Below, in pieces: positions 5,249-5,662 of a stretch of 5,662 nucleotides of DNA (within the stretch, counting starts at the first letter, position 1; every line of letters begins with the position of its first letter). This DNA is from Clostridia bacterium (GTDB taxonomy: Bacteria; Bacillota_A; Clostridia; Oscillospirales; CAG-272): positions 1 to 5,662 of the forward strand of contig JAFZCF010000104.1 of the NCBI GenBank assembly GCA_017552165.1, written 5' to 3'. Position numbers and translations under genes: made by a program. The notes beneath the pieces are model-generated. The model had not been told where the DNA came from and ran no database searches. It was given only the letters and a program-made list of their open reading frames with translations.

Positions 5249-5325
5249 GGCCCGGTAGTTCAGTTGGTTAGAACGCTAGCCTGTCACGCTAGAGGTCAGG
5301 GGTTCGAGTCCCCTTCGGGTCGCCA
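5249..5325 (+). tRNA. tRNA-Asp (anticodon GUC)
   Basis: Acceptor GGCCCGG pairs with TCGGGTC through two G-U pairs. The anticodon loop CTGTCAC gives GTC at 5283-5285, the T arm is GGGG/CCCC with TTCGAGT, the discriminator is G (usual for tRNA-Asp), and CCA is encoded. Only 5 nt separate it from tRNA-Val, so the two are processed from one transcript. Confidence 0.96.
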
Positions 5326-5331
5326 CTTTTT

Positions 5332-5350
5332 TCAGTCGCTTGCCGGCTGA
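5332..5350 (+). other. Hairpin in the Asp-Phe tRNA spacer
   Basis: TCAGTCG (5332-5338) pairs with CGGCTGA (5344-5350), with one G-U pair and a 5-nt loop. It fills most of the 29-nt spacer. A run of six T (5327-5332) precedes the stem instead of following it, so it is not a terminator in this direction; a processing or spacer structure is more likely. Confidence 0.45.
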
Positions 5351-5354
5351 CTAC

Positions 5355-5430
5355 GCCTTGATAGCTCAGTTGGTAGAGCAGGAGACTGAAAATCTCCGTG
5401 TCGTTGGTTCAATTCCGACTCAAGGCACCA
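5355..5430 (+). tRNA. tRNA-Phe (anticodon GAA)
   Basis: Acceptor GCCTTGA pairs perfectly with TCAAGGC. D arm GCTC/GAGC, anticodon stem GGAGA/TCTCC with loop CTGAAAA (GAA at 5388-5390), a T loop TTCAATT, discriminator A and encoded CCA. Confidence 0.96.
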
Positions 5431-5464
5431 CGCCGTCCGGGTCGGGAAGTCCGGCCCGGCGGCG
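5431..5464 (+). other. Long GC-rich hairpin in the Phe-Gly tRNA spacer
   Basis: The 34 nt starting at the first base after the CCA of tRNA-Phe fold into a near-continuous stem: CGCCG (5431-5435) with CGGCG (5460-5464), then a G-U and a C-G pair, one bulged C, and GGGTCGG (5439-5445) with CCGGCCC (5451-5457), leaving a 5-nt loop. It is followed by A's and not T's, so it is not a terminator on this strand. It could be a processing signal or a mobile repeat unit. Confidence 0.6.
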
Positions 5465-5484
5465 AAAAAGAATATGTTTGCCAC

Positions 5485-5560
5485 GCGGATTTAGCTCATT
5501 TGGTAGAGCGCCACCTTGCCAAGGTGGAGGTGGCGGGTTCGAGCCCCGTAATCCGCTCCA
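5485..5560 (+). tRNA. tRNA-Gly (anticodon GCC)
   Basis: Acceptor GCGGATT pairs perfectly with AATCCGC. Anticodon stem CCACC/GGTGG with loop TTGCCAA (GCC at 5518-5520), T arm CGGG/CCCG with TTCGAGC, discriminator T (usual for bacterial tRNA-Gly) and encoded CCA. Confidence 0.96.
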
Positions 5561-5604
5561 AACGGACACAGCTTAGACCGGTTACGGAATTAGCCGTGTC
5601 CGTT
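5561..5604 (+). repeat. Perfect 9-bp inverted repeat in the Gly-Cys tRNA spacer
   Basis: AACGGACAC (5561-5569) and GTGTCCGTT (5596-5604) are perfect complements. Inside, after one mismatch, GCT pairs with AGC and CCG pairs with CGG, so the whole 44 nt can fold as one long stem. It starts at the first base after the CCA of tRNA-Gly and is followed by ATTTAT, a poor U run; a weak or leaky terminator, or a processing structure, are the options. Since tRNA-Cys follows 8 nt later, full termination here is unlikely. Confidence 0.6.
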
Positions 5605-5612
5605 ATTTATAG

Positions 5613-5662
<50 letters not shown>

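Noticed and set aside
5326..5332. T run after tRNA-Asp taken as a terminator
   Set aside because: No independent stem precedes it other than the tRNA itself, and two complete tRNAs and one partial tRNA follow without a new promoter.

Overview
The window looks like a piece of a gut-type Clostridia (Firmicutes) genome, probably from an uncultivated lineage and quite possibly metagenome-assembled. The reasons are near-consensus sigma-A promoters (TTGACA-17 bp-TATAAT three times), strong GGAGG-type ribosome binding sites, tRNA genes that encode their own CCA, a Clostridia-style family 1 solute-binding lipoprotein, and a DUF1015 protein of the type common in Clostridia. This assignment is inference from gene content; no taxonomic marker is present.

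Left end (1-760): a DUF1015 gene on the + strand is intact at its start but loses its family resemblance after residue 180. On the minus strand, a well-formed gene start (position 731, good ribosome binding site) for what looks like a BNR/sialidase-type glycoside hydrolase runs leftward and loses its resemblance at the same point. Both genes are cut within about 8 bp (614-621), which marks a rearrangement breakpoint or an assembly/library chimera.

Middle (761-3480): a minus-strand operon. A promoter at 3305-3333 drives a GTG-started solute-binding lipoprotein (1717-3207), followed 34 bp later by a surface protein with a signal peptide, an ectodomain, a Thr/Pro/Ala linker and a C-terminal membrane anchor (807-1682). 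A strong hairpin-plus-U terminator (757-797) follows, and then the broken sialidase-like gene. A divergent AraC-family regulator with a cupin sensor domain (3488-4387) is the likely controller. Together this resembles a glycan sensing, binding and degradation locus, but without the ABC permeases that usually accompany such a binding protein.

Right part (4388-5662): a small multi-spanning membrane protein gene, broken by an in-frame TAG and a nearby frameshift (4460-5082), sits behind a very strong promoter. It is followed by another strong promoter and a tRNA operon Val(UAC)-Asp(GUC)-Phe(GAA)-Gly(GCC)-Cys(GCA), the last cut by the window edge. Each of the three longer tRNA spacers holds a hairpin. 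No mobile element, CRISPR array or previously undescribed defence system is visible. The most notable items are the double-truncation junction, the orphan binding-protein/surface-protein operon, the pseudogene and the hairpin-bearing tRNA spacers.
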